Shown here: positions 10,952-20,340 of the stretch, piece by piece
Layout of the letters: the number at the start of each line of letters is the position of its first letter
Position numbering within the stretch: position 1 is the stretch's first letter
NCBI GenBank assembly: GCA_028751875.1
Contig: CM054140.1
Location: 27,943,730-28,007,729, forward strand
Direction: 5' to 3'
Length of the DNA stretch: 64,000 nucleotides
From: Rapana venosa
Taxonomy: Eukaryota; Mollusca; Gastropoda; Neogastropoda; Muricidae
Position numbers and translations under genes: made by a program
Notes under the pieces: model-generated
Told to the model about the DNA's origin: nothing
Seen by the model: only the letters and a program-made list of their open reading frames with translations
Databases searched by the model: none

Positions 10952-11100
10952 CAGCTGCCTCCGCCTTTTGGAAGAGTAGGCCATTGTGTGCTGGTGTGGG
11001 AACGGATGACAAAATGTACAAAACCACATGCATACGAGGACTGATTTTTTTTTAAAAGAACATGAATGCTTATTCTGTTATCCTCGAACTAAAAGAAAAA
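10952..11100 (+). mobile_element. SINE-A copy 3 (intronic, truncated)
   Basis: Starts near the CCTTTTGGAAGAGTAGGCCA segment and runs to GTTATCCTCGAACTAAAAG plus A-rich sequence. It lies in the channel intron in sense orientation. Confidence 0.7.
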
Positions 11101-11285
11101 ATACATAAATGAAAAAATGCATATGCGTTAGTAAACACTCGAAGTACTTGGAAAACTATGGATATCTGGTCTAACGCTGTGGCAAGTATATAATCTTATA
11201 TTCCTGGAATGAACCTTTACAGAGTGAAATGATAATCTAATCATTAAGAGAAAAGGGGATGGTGCTATAGAAATATGCTCGCCCC

Positions 11286-11360
11286 TAAAGTTCAATGACG
11301 GTGAGATTATTGCGTATGAGACCGTTTTTGCCCGCCATTAAGGTAGCCACATTCTGACAT
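11286..11360 (+). mobile_element. Module C fragment
   Basis: TGAGACCGTTTTTGCCCGCC and AAGGTAGCCACATTCTGAC match module C at 60381-60520 and about 16095-16190. It lies about 190 bp downstream of SINE-A copy 3 but in the opposite relative orientation to the composite copies elsewhere, so the pairing here is probably chance. Confidence 0.55.
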
Positions 11361-11869
11361 AAAAAAGCAAGTTCTCTTTTCATAGAAGCAGTTCATCACA
11401 AAAAATAAAATTCATGGCTCATATGAATTGGTGATAAATACGTGAAAACAAGACAGTCATCCGTGACCCAATTGTGCTCTAAAACCTACTCTTATATAAC
11501 TATAAACAGACGAACACACAAAGGGGATTTTTTGAGGAAAAAATTTACTTCAGACGTCCTGTCCCTGGAGGACCATCACAAATTTCACCAGGAGAAATCT
11601 CTTTCGGCAGTGATGTCTACGACACACCACAGTACGATACAGTACCACTCGCTCATGACAGGGCCAGTAAAAATGATGACCAGGTACTGCAGTATGGCAG
11701 GGGACGTATTGTTGACACTGAGATATGGGAAGTGTGTAAAGGGGGATGTGAACTAATCGTAATAAGAACATTGACCTTGTAGTCTGGGAAGCAAGCGGCA
11801 GACAGGAACGTGATGGCGAGTATACCTGTTTGGGTTAGCAAAGTAGGGGTGGGATTGAAGAGAGATAGT

Positions 11870-11885
11870 GGGGGGGGGGGGGGGG
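11870..11885. repeat. Poly-G tract (16)
   Basis: An uninterrupted G run inside the channel intron, sense strand. Confidence 0.95.
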
Positions 11886-12788
11886 AGTTTCAACAGTTGG
11901 CTACTCCGTTGTCATGAAAAGGGGAATTTTTTACATAAGGCTGGTAGTGGAGAAGCCTAGTATAGTGTGTGATATCAGACAGCAACCTGTCAGAACAGAG
12001 CTGTTACCTCACAAACAAGAACAGCTGCTGGTGACAGTGTTACGATGGAGAGATGGATGTTTGGGCTAGGCTGTGAACAATAAAGACAGGGGGTGTTGGT
12101 GGGGTTGGGTTATGAGAAGTGTAGGAGACCAGCCATACCACCTAGAAAAACACTGATAGTATTATACGGCTTGTGCAGTGGCTGTCAGTACCAGACCATG
12201 GTGTGTTGTCTTGTCATGAAGCAGAAGAGTTGGTTTAAATCCATTCTGCACCAGTTACTTCAAAAATAAAAGACCATCATGTTTCGTTACTGAACTGCCT
12301 TGGTATATTTTTTCATGATGATTTTTTGTATGTATGAGGGCAATAGTTGCAAACAAGCTGTAGGCGGAGCCTTAATTAGGGGAGTCTTCATACGTATTTT
12401 TATGGGGGAAGCTTTCTCTTTAGCCATTTTGGTGAAGGGGAGGCTAGCAGGGTAGCTGTTAGTTGATGCTTTTACGCTCTGTCAACAAAGGAAATGCTGT
12501 GATCACTGCTTTCTTATTAGAAAGTACAGGCAAACTTAAAAAGCAGACCTTGTTGACTTCAAACAATGTTTTAAAGGGTCTAAAATTACAACATATCATA
12601 GATTATCCTACGCCAAACTCCGAAGAGGTGAAGTACAGCATATAGTGATTCTACGAAATAAAGATTTCTTGATAGTTAGCCAGTATGGTGAAGATTATAA
12701 AAACATGTTCAACAATGCATCTCCTCTTACTGCCCCGTCAGTCAGTGCCCATTTTCCGTTTTGTGTGGATGGAAGGTGTGCATGCGTA

Positions 12789-12915
12789 CTGTGCTGGACT
12801 GTACTGTACTTTGCTGCACTGCACTGTACTGTACTGCACTGTGCTATACTATGCTGTAATGTACTGTGCTGTGCTGTACTTAATTGCACTGTACTGTGCT
12901 GTACTGTACTGTATA
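12789..12915. repeat. Degenerate (CTGTA)n pentanucleotide repeat
   Basis: About 25 units of CTGTA with CTGCA, CTGTG and CTATA variants. Same pentamer class as the 640-bp array at 47940-48590, here read from the other strand (TACAG). Confidence 0.8.
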
Positions 12916-13150
12916 CGACTGTCGTTTACAGCAGATGTCACATCGTGAAATAAGTGGTAGGCAAGGTCTGAGGTCATCGAAAGAGTAAAGTGTGTTGTAG
13001 AGGCTCTTTCATGAGAAAATAACGTGAGGTAGATAAAGAAAAGAACGTCAACATGCTGACATGGTCTTAGCCTCAGAGACCGAGCCAGCAAAGTTGAGAG
13101 AAAGAGTCATCATACTATACTAGTCTACAGTCAATCCCCTTTCATCTGGT

Positions 13151-13176
13151 CTGTCTGTCTGTCTGTCTGCCTGCAG
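13151..13176 (+). promoter_or_regulatory. Acceptor tract of the terminal exon, (CTGT)n-CTGCAG
   Basis: The pyrimidine-rich tract is built of CTGT units and ends in CTGCCTGCAG directly before the exon. It is a conventional-looking 3' splice site, unlike the TG-only acceptor of the preceding exon. Confidence 0.7.
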
Positions 13177-14100
13177 GTGATGTCGACCATGGAGTCTCTG
13201 TACGTGCTGGACGTGATCTGCACGGTGTTCTTCACCCTGGAGCTGGTGCTGAGGTTCATCTTCGCCCCCAGCAAGTGGAGGTTTATCTTCTCCCTCATGA
13301 ACATCATCGACCTCCTGGCGCTGGTGCCTCTCTACGTCACCGTCATCTTCCAGAGCTCCACGCTGCAGTCCTGCTACCTCAACGAGAGGTTCGTCATCGA
13401 GATCATGTTCATCCTCAGGATCATTCGCATGTTCCGCATCTTCCACCTGGTGAAGCACTACCAGGCGCTGAAGGTGCTGGTGTACGCTCTCAAGGCCTCC
13501 CTGCAGGAGCTGCTGATGCTCTTCATCTTCCTGCTGATCGGGATGCTGGTCTTCTCCACCATGATCTACTATGCAGAACGTAAGGACGCCACCAACCCCG
13601 GGGACATGTTCTCCACCATCCCCATGGGCTTCTGGTGGTCCATCATCACCATGACCACTGTGGGGTACGGGGACGTCTACCCGACCTCCACCGTCGGGTA
13701 CATCGTGGGCACGGCGTGTTCGGTGTGCGGGGTGTTGATGGTGGCTCTGACCATCCCCGTCATCTCCAACAACTTCTCCCTCTTCTACCGCCACGTGCGC
13801 TCGCGCTCCATCATTCCCAGGTCCAAGGGCGGCGAGGCCGACTCGCAGATAGACATTCCGGAAACGGTGCGGCCTACACGCAAGGCCTCGCTGGCCTCTA
13901 ACGACGGCGGCCCCATCCTGAACGGGCACGTGTCGGGCATGAGTCACATGTTCGTGTCCGTGGCCGGCTTCCAGCAGGCCATCTCCATGAACAACATTGT
14001 CATGCCCAAGTCAGACTCCGATTTCAACCTCATCCGAAGTCGCTCTGTGAAGGCGCACTCGGATGACGGAGTCACGTACCGCACTGAAGCCTTCGTATGA
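13177..14100 (+). CDS. Shaw/Kv3-like K+ channel, terminal exon (S2-S6, pore, C-tail)
   Basis: This exon encodes 307 residues plus a stop (13177 is a GTG Val codon after the acceptor CAG, not a start). It continues the S1 exon in phase 0. Domains: S2 at about 7-29, with FFTLE carrying the charge-transfer Phe and Glu; S3 about 34-58; S4 about 72-94 (ILRIIRMFRIFHLVKH); S4-S5 linker 95-110; S5 about 111-132, ending in YYAER as in Shaw/Kv3; pore with selectivity filter TTVGYGD at 160-166; S6 about 172-200. The canonical S6 hinge PXP reads T-I-P (192-194), so the first proline is missing. S4 has Arg at 81, 84 and 87, then His90 and Lys93; against Shaker, R1 is hydrophobic and K5 is His. The C-tail is about 105 residues, with a PKA-type site RKAS (235-238) and an SRS near 288-290. 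Product: pore-forming or modifier Kv subunit of the plasma membrane. The filter is intact, so conduction is plausible. Confidence 0.93.
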   Translation: MMSTMESLYVLDVICTVFFTLELVLRFIFAPSKWRFIFSLMNIIDLLALVPLYVTVIFQSSTLQSCYLNERFVIEIMFILRIIRMFRIFHLVKHYQALKVLVYALKASLQELLMLFIFLLIGMLVFSTMIYYAERKDATNPGDMFSTIPMGFWWSIITMTTVGYGDVYPTSTVGYIVGTACSVCGVLMVALTIPVISNNFSLFYRHVRSRSIIPRSKGGEADSQIDIPETVRPTRKASLASNDGGPILNGHVSGMSHMFVSVAGFQQAISMNNIVMPKSDSDFNLIRSRSVKAHSDDGVTYRTEAFV

Positions 14101-14920
14101 CCGTGGCTGGTATCAGCCTGCTTTCCCTTCGGCCCTGCATGGTCCTCGCTCTCCTGCAGTACGTAGCATCCCCATTGTCCGGGATCCACCTTTGGGGCTG
14201 CAGCTCTGGATGCAGACAGGTCACTCTCGCTTCGTGACAACTTGTTCCAGGCTCATCTGGAATCTTCTGCCAGTTTACAAACGTGAGAGAATTCCTTTAT
14301 TCAACATAGCGCTTCAGTGAAGTTGAACGACGTGTGTACTTAGATAAAATCCGGAGAGCGTCCGTCGCTTTCCAGAACCGTGGACACATGGTGAGACATG
14401 ACATTGTTCAATAAGTTTTCTAAATGAATTCCATTTCCGTGTTCTGGACCACTACTGCTTTCTGTACATGTATGTTTTGGAAACTTCTTTCTGGTTTAGC
14501 ACAACATGCTTCTTCTTCTTCTTCTTCTTCTTCTTCTTCCCAGCGACAGTGTTCTGTGTTCATGACAAGGGACACAAGAGGCTGCGCTTAGAGTGCTGTG
14601 TGTTGGGGCCGACGATTTCAGATCGAGATTTGACTGGATTTTTGTGAAATTGTCAGAAACAGTTGTACCGGCCAGGTGTTTGTGTCTTCGGTTTAGGGGA
14701 GAGAAGGGTGTCATGCTCATGGCAGAGCGTGAAGACTGGTGAAGAAAGAACGAGAGTGAACGTGATAGGAAGTAGACATCTTTAATTAACGGCTTGAAGG
14801 TAAATTACTAGGTAGAAAATATGTCACGAAAACTGCTTCTGCTCTAGGTGGTTGTATATAGGTTTTGTATCCATCTAAAAAAAACAAACTTGTATTAGAA
14901 AAATGATATTGAGTGTTGAC
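14101..14920 (+). other. Presumed 3' UTR and downstream flank of the K+ channel gene
   Basis: Sequence after the stop at 14098-14100 holds no further coding signal. A (CTT)n run lies at 14509-14539. I see no canonical AATAAA close to the stop, so the UTR end cannot be placed from sequence; AATAAG near 14410 is a weak variant. Confidence 0.4.
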
Positions 14921-14957
14921 TCTCTCTCTCTCACTCACTCACTCACACTCACACACA

Positions 14958-15013
<56 letters not shown>
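14920..15013. repeat. (CT)n then (CA)n microsatellite
   Basis: CTCTCTC, a CACT-rich transition, then about 35 CA units. Confidence 0.93.
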
Positions 15014-15014
<1 letters not shown>

Positions 15015-15610
15015 TGTGTGGGGAGGGAGGGAGGCAGAACCCTTGGGAAAAGAATTGTGGCTGACATTAAGATCACATGGAATCTGCGCGGAACATAATA
15101 TCTTGCAGTCGTGTGTAGTTCTACAGCAAAGTGGGTAAATGTGTCCAAAGGTCACTGCTGACAGATGGCAGGACTGGGGAGAGAGGGGGGAGGAGGGCTA
15201 GGTGGAGGGAGGGAGGGGGAGAAAAGAGGAGGGCGATTGCTGATAGGCCCTACAGGAGCATAAGATGCAATCGTGTCCAACTGTTCGATTTTGGCTTCCT
15301 CAGCCATGCCTGTGCCCAGCTGTGATGAGCTGAGGGGTAAGGGAAGGAAGGGGGTGCACGGTAGAGTGCAGGGGAGAGGGGGGAGGGAGGGAAGGGGCCA
15401 ATTTGTTTTCTCCTGCAAGTTGTAGTAGTGCTTTGTGCTAGAAAAGAAAATGGGACAGATTTATCGTTCGCGTGACCGTGCGTACACAAAGACATCCTGT
15501 GCATCGAACATCCATGTACGTAGTCCACACCCCACCTCTTCCCATCACTCACACAAGTAGACATAATGCAAACTTGCATGGATTCATCTACGCAAAGTCA
15601 CATGTGCCAG
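15014..15610. other. No recognised gene; purine-rich patches
   Basis: G/A-rich patches at 15180-15235 and 15330-15400. No coding signature. Confidence 0.4.
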
Positions 15611-15675
15611 CACACACGCGCGCGCGCGCGCACACACACACACACACACTCACACGCAAATAAACACACAGAGGA

Positions 15676-15855
15676 CAGAACATCTTGCGCACACATTAAA
15701 ACCCGTTCTGCTTTTCGGAAGAGTAGGCCATTGTGTGCCGGTGGGAACGGATGACAAAATTGCATACATACGGGGACTGGATGAAAAAAGCACATGAGTG
15801 CTTATTCCGATATCCTCAAAATAAAAGAATAAAATAAAAAATAAAATAAAATAAA
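15676..15855 (+). mobile_element. SINE-A copy 4 (5'-truncated)
   Basis: Starts at the same body position as copy 1 (CAGAACATCTTGCGCACACA) and ends with GATATCCTCAAAATAAAAGA and (AAAAT)n. It follows a GC/CA microsatellite (15618-15650). A shared start position with copy 1 suggests a common truncated source or a preferred break. Confidence 0.8.
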
Positions 15856-16089
15856 CACCCACCCACTGGTGCACCTAAGCTGGCACCCATCCAACCTTGG
15901 ACTGGTAACGTTAATTAAACAGCTTTGTCCTTCTATCAAGCTTAACAAGCTTCTATTCTCTCATGATAATGCTGACAAGTTAGCATGTACAATAATTTTC
16001 ACGATGAATATATTATGCCATAGTAACTATGGCCAATGAATGCAGTCCACGTTAAAATACCTAGATGATAATAGCATTACAATGTTCTT

Positions 16090-16470
16090 ATCCTTCCTTG
16101 GCTTCAGCTCTGAGGTTCACCAATGGGGAAAATTTTGCCTATGCGACAGTTTTTCTCCCACCGTTAAGGTAGCCGCATTCCGACTTCGGTGAAACAGTTG
16201 GGAAGCGAACCTACCAACTTTTTGCCAGGACAGTCGGGGGGGCACCTCCCTGCTCTTTCCGGTTTTCAGCTGTCGTGTGTTCTTTTAACGTGCACAAGTC
16301 CTTAAGCTACACGGCTCCGACTGGTTTAGAGTCGTCTCCGAAAGACGTGGCTTTCAGTTCCATTTACCTGTCGAACTGGGAAGAAAGCTCAAGGCTGGAA
16401 TCAAACCCAGAACCTCACAGTTTACTTGTGAAGCAAGTGAACGTCTTAACCGTCCTGCCACCTTCCTTCT
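16090..16470 (-). mobile_element. SINE-C copy 1 (tRNA-like head, core, module C)
   Basis: On the minus strand the head (AAGGTGGCAGGACGGTTAAG) has A-box-like sequence, and GGTTCTGGGTTTGATTCC at about 16397-16414 resembles a pol III B box. The body carries a core variant (GAGACGACTCTAAACCAGTC, CACGTTAAAAGAACACACGA). The 3' part (ACCGAAGTCGGAATGCGGCT) is module C, also found next to SINE-A. No ORF is expected. Confidence 0.7.
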
Positions 16471-16490
16471 TACATGTTCAAATAAAAACT

Positions 16491-16495
<5 letters not shown>

Positions 16496-16532
<37 letters not shown>

Positions 16533-16572
16533 CCCGTTAGTTGTTTTGTGTGTGTGTGTGTGTGTGTGTGGG
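16496..16572. repeat. (CT)n and (GT)n microsatellites
   Basis: Short CT (16496-16530) and GT (16547-16570) arrays next to the SINE-C head. Confidence 0.9.
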
Positions 16573-17652
16573 AACCTGTATGTATGCAGATGCTACACAA
16601 TTCACGAGAAATAAAGAGGCAGAAATCTTAACGGGTGGGTAGGTAAAATGAGTAGAAACACATGTCTTTTAGGCAAGTCAAGTGTAGGGGGAAAATGATA
16701 ACATTTTGCTGCCACTTTTCTAGCAAAACGAAACAAGTTGTTAGGCCTTTGCGGTCTCTAGGTCAAGATGCAGATAGGCTGTCAAGGAAGAAACAAGAAA
16801 AGCAAACAAACAGTTGTGAGCGCGTTGATGTGTGTAGTGTGTACAGCTGTGGACAAGCTTGTGTGAAAATAGTGGACAGCCACCCACCCTCGATATTTGG
16901 ACTGACTTGTGTCAGACGTGGCAACAACAACAACAACAACAACAACAAAACTAACTTGGATATTTTGGCTTTTTCTTTCTGTTTGATTGGGTATTGACCA
17001 TGTCGTGTGCAACGTGGACGTTCAGGGCTGCGCGCATGAGCAAGAAACAGACTCAGGTGGACACGTGACTGCATATTCATGTTTATTTCACCACCGTTCA
17101 CTGTTTTGTTTTGGGGGTTACGGACTGTATCCACTTTCGCCTTGTAGTTTCAGTCATTTTGTACAGTGTTGTGTGTTCTTGGCCGGTAGTTTAGTCTATA
17201 CATGTGTGTGTGTGTGTGTGGACTTCTTGGGGGGTGGGAGGGGTGGAATGGGGGAAGGGGTGCAGTTTTTCACGTCACCGTTCTTCGTAACCCAGATCTT
17301 TCAGTGCCGGCAGATGTCGCCGCCAATACGTCACGTGCTGACGTAAGCGAAATTTGCATTCTGCGTCATGTTTTTGTTTATTTCTTGCTTTTGTAGGCTT
17401 TTATAAGTAATTACAGTTTTAACGTCCATTGATTACGAATGTAAAAATTATGGAGATGTTTAAATAGAGTACAGAAGAAAAGTATCAGTAAGAAAGGGAA
17501 AGTAAAAACAAAACCAAACAAAACAATAAGGGCGGGAACTGGAGAAAGGTAGGTCAAAACTGCTTTAAAACACTTCGTGTGACATGCCAGTTGGAGATGT
17601 TGGTGAGGAGAAGGGGGAGGTCTTGCAATAAGCCATGCTGGATTCGAGACAT

Positions 17653-17696
<44 letters not shown>

Positions 17697-18320
17697 GTGG
17701 AAAAAGGAGAACAAGGGTATTAGATGGAGACAGAATTTCAAAAAAGTGCTTACAGTGTAAAGATTTGAACCCTGGTCACAAAACAAGTGAAGGAGATCAC
17801 TCAAACGTAATGAATTCAGTCATTTGAGATAAAAACAAGCCTGCCTCTTCCTAAACGACCCTTTCGTTTTAATTTGCAGTCGCGGAATTTCTGCTTTGCA
17901 ATATTATTATCTGATTTTGAATGTGAATGGCATGTGAGAGAAAGGTAGACAATGACAGATAGTGCAGGAAGCAAAGACATGACGCGTTTTGGAAAGGTCC
18001 GTGAATTGAACTGCTGCTGGTTTTCCTCGTTCTGCAAACAGACACGATCAGAACAAGGATTCCTTAGCCCTGCTAGGTCAGTGATACACTTCCAAAAACA
18101 GCCGTTCACCACAGCCCTTTGTCATTGGCAGTCCATGGTCTGAACATGTATTGTTGATAGACTAGTCCCTGTCCATTCTGGGATATACGCTTTCCGCTGT
18201 CTTCTTTTGCATACGCTCTCTTATCACTCCATCCTCAATGCCTTGGAGTGCAGTGTTGGCTTGAGCAGCTGATAGCGCTGCAGGGTTTCTTGATGGCATT
18301 GTGGTGAAGAGTTTTTCTCA
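16573..18320. other. No recognised gene; one (CT)n array
   Basis: A CAACAA run at 16923-16948 and a CT array at 17655-17695. A short sequence near 17765-17780 resembles a reversed B box (GTGACCAGGGTTCAAATC on the minus strand), a possible SINE relic. Confidence 0.4.
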
Positions 18321-18329
18321 GGCGTCACT

Positions 18330-18560
18330 GTGCTGTCTGCCCTGATGACGCCTGGCTGCTACACTGATGACCGGGTCTTTGTGTATGATGCGGAAACTTT
18401 CCATTTCCATGGCTGGGATTTTCTTTCCCAGCTCTGCAGCCCAGATCGATGCTTCACCAGCATTCAAGATGGTAGTGCCTAATGTCTTCGTCCGTATAAT
18501 AAACATGAGCTCAGGCTCGTGCAGCACTCTTGTGCTTGAGCGGCCTGGCACAGTTGCTTC
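18330..18560 (-). pseudogene. LINE reverse-transcriptase C-terminal remnant
   Basis: The minus-strand translation includes EPELMFIIRTKTLGTTILNA, then EASIWAAELGKKIPAMEMES and FRIIHKDPV. The last part is the post-RT region of non-LTR retrotransposons, normally of the form D-L-x-x-x-I-x-A-x-E-x-x-x-x-R. There is no catalytic core and the surrounding frames are broken. Low-scoring remnants may continue to about 19080 in the same orientation. Confidence 0.5.
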
Positions 18561-18674
18561 AGTAGTTTTACTATTTGTAGGGTAGTAGCCCTTGGGCGCT
18601 CAAATGGGATGACTCGCGGCCACAGTCCCTAAGTCGGATAACTCCGCTGGGACTACAACACAATCTCAAACAAA

Positions 18675-18746
18675 AGTGCTTTGATTTGTTGCTTTACAAG
18701 ATTCAGCGCTATATAAATTCCATACATTATTATTATTATTATTAAG
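18675..18746 (+). mobile_element. LINE 3' tail copy 1
   Basis: AAGTGCTTTGATTTGTTGCT, then CAGCGCTATATAAATTCCAT and (ATT)n. Shared with six other sites in the window; the 45.5-kb copy shows that this tail belongs to a LINE. Confidence 0.7.
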
Positions 18747-20029
18747 TCTTCGTCCGTCTGATCTTGGACATGAGTGTGATATGAAGGACTGTCTGTGTCG
18801 GTTTGTCTTGCCACAGTTGACGATGTTTAAGCTGTCCTGGCAGTGACCACTGGTTTAGATTCTGTGTTTGAGGTCAACACCCCATGATACCTGGATTATT
18901 TACGACACGGCATTCATTTTCTGACGATCGATGTTGATTCTGATGCTCTGCTTTGATGACTGTTTCCAGCGTTGGCTTATCGATACTGATCTCTATGCCA
19001 TTGTTGACTGCTGCAGTGACACAGAGTAGGCCAAGTTCAGTCCTGTAGTTCTTCCTTTCTCAGCCGTTCCATCAGTTTCTGCACAAAAAGGAGGTTGTGG
19101 TGATACTAGCAGTCATTTCATGGCCATTGACAGTCTCAATCATAATTTTCCCCAAAAAATTATTTAACAGTGAGGTAGAGACAACCTTGTCATACTCTTT
19201 TCTTTTTTTTTCTTTTTTTTGTTCTTCACCAGTGGTGATTTTTTTTACATGCGACATTTTTCCACTGCAGTCTAACTTCAGGGGTGGTCATACTCCGATA
19301 CCAGTTGATCTGGCTGCATTGACAGGCATAGCACACTGCTGACGGCGGAGAAAAAAGAACTTTCTTTGCCTGTGAGGAATGCTGAGCTGTCGACATCGTG
19401 TGTTGACTTTAGGCAATGATTTCTCACTTCGACTTCTGCCCTCAGCCCAGTTCTCTGTCAGTTACATTCCTCACTTTACCATCCCATCTCCAACGTCCCA
19501 AACTATCATGTGTCCCCTCACACTAGCAGCTGCTAGGGTAAAACAAAATCAGACTATTATCGAACTAGAATAAAAACAACAAATTTAAAATCAGCAATCA
19601 AACAAAGCAGGCCACAGGATTTAAGTGGATGGATCGATGTTTCTTGATTTTCGCCATTTTCCGTAAAAGGTTAGTGGTGTGAGGGGGTTTTCTCACCTCT
19701 CACATGCACTGACAGATTTACGTGGCAAGTCTACTATCTCTGAGACCTGTGCGTGGAAGTTGAAGGAGAGTATTCATTCTCAACCTCAAAATCTATCTTT
19801 AAGACTCATTTGAGTTCATGAAATGCGTGCAGGCCAACACTCACCAAAACTATCTTTGGAATATTGAGAATTATTGCCATTATGACTGGGGGGGGGGGGG
19901 GTCCACAGTGGGTACAATCACCATCTGTCCATTGACCTGCATGGCCGTTTGATAGACACGAGGGGCATGTTAGTTGGCGGTTGTTTTATTGCAGGCTGGT
20001 CTGCCTTAGCCTGTTACACTAGCATTGCC
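18747..20029. other. Possible degenerate LINE sequence; no gene
   Basis: Minus-strand frames around 18820-19080 weakly recall RT fingers-to-thumb sequence but are full of stops. 19090-20029 has no recognisable content apart from a 14-bp poly-G run near 19889. Confidence 0.35.
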
Positions 20030-20340
20030 AAGTCCAGGTTGGTCTATTCTTTGATATTCTCTGTCCAAATCTTCTTCTGTCTGCCCCTGCGTCTTTCTCC
20101 CTCACCTGTACCTGCAGGATAGTCCTGGCAAGAGTGCTGTGATGTGACCAAACTTGACACCCTTCCTCCTCTTTACAACGGAAGGAAGGGGTCCCTGCAG
20201 CCCAGCAGTCACCATCACCTCTTGCCACACTGACTCGCTGGTTCTGTGGCCCTGCCAGATGGTGAGAAGCTTTATGAGTGATTCCAGTTCAACGGCTTGA
20301 AATTTGTTGTCCAACTCTGCAATCAAGACCCAGCTGTCAC
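20030..20340 (-). pseudogene. LINE RT C-terminal remnant
   Basis: The minus strand reads ELDNKFQAVELESLIKLLTI, then WQGHRTSESVWQEV and VKRRKGVKFGHITALLPG, then in another frame GRKTQGQTEEDLDREYQRID. This is the conserved C-terminal region of non-LTR RT proteins (VKRRKLxxFGH, then GRxxxGxxxxxWxDxI). It is frameshifted and overlaps the 18.3-kb remnant in content, so it is a second copy. Confidence 0.6.

Larger units (their letters stand above)
10461..13176 (+). other. Intron between S1 exon and terminal exon
   Basis: This is a GT-AG intron of 2716 nt, phase 0. It opens with a (CTGT)n tract ending in CAG and closes with a similar (CTGT)n-CTGCAG acceptor. Inside are a 5'-truncated SINE-A copy (10952-11100), a short module C copy (about 11286-11360), a poly-G run (11870-11885) and a pentanucleotide repeat (12789-12915). 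Between about 11360 and 12780 I see no gene or recognised element; the ORFs there are short and have no family signature. Confidence 0.85.

Noticed and set aside
13120..13947. 275-codon frame on the minus strand opposite the channel exon
   Set aside because: His/Asp/Gln-rich shadow of a GC-rich coding exon on the other strand.
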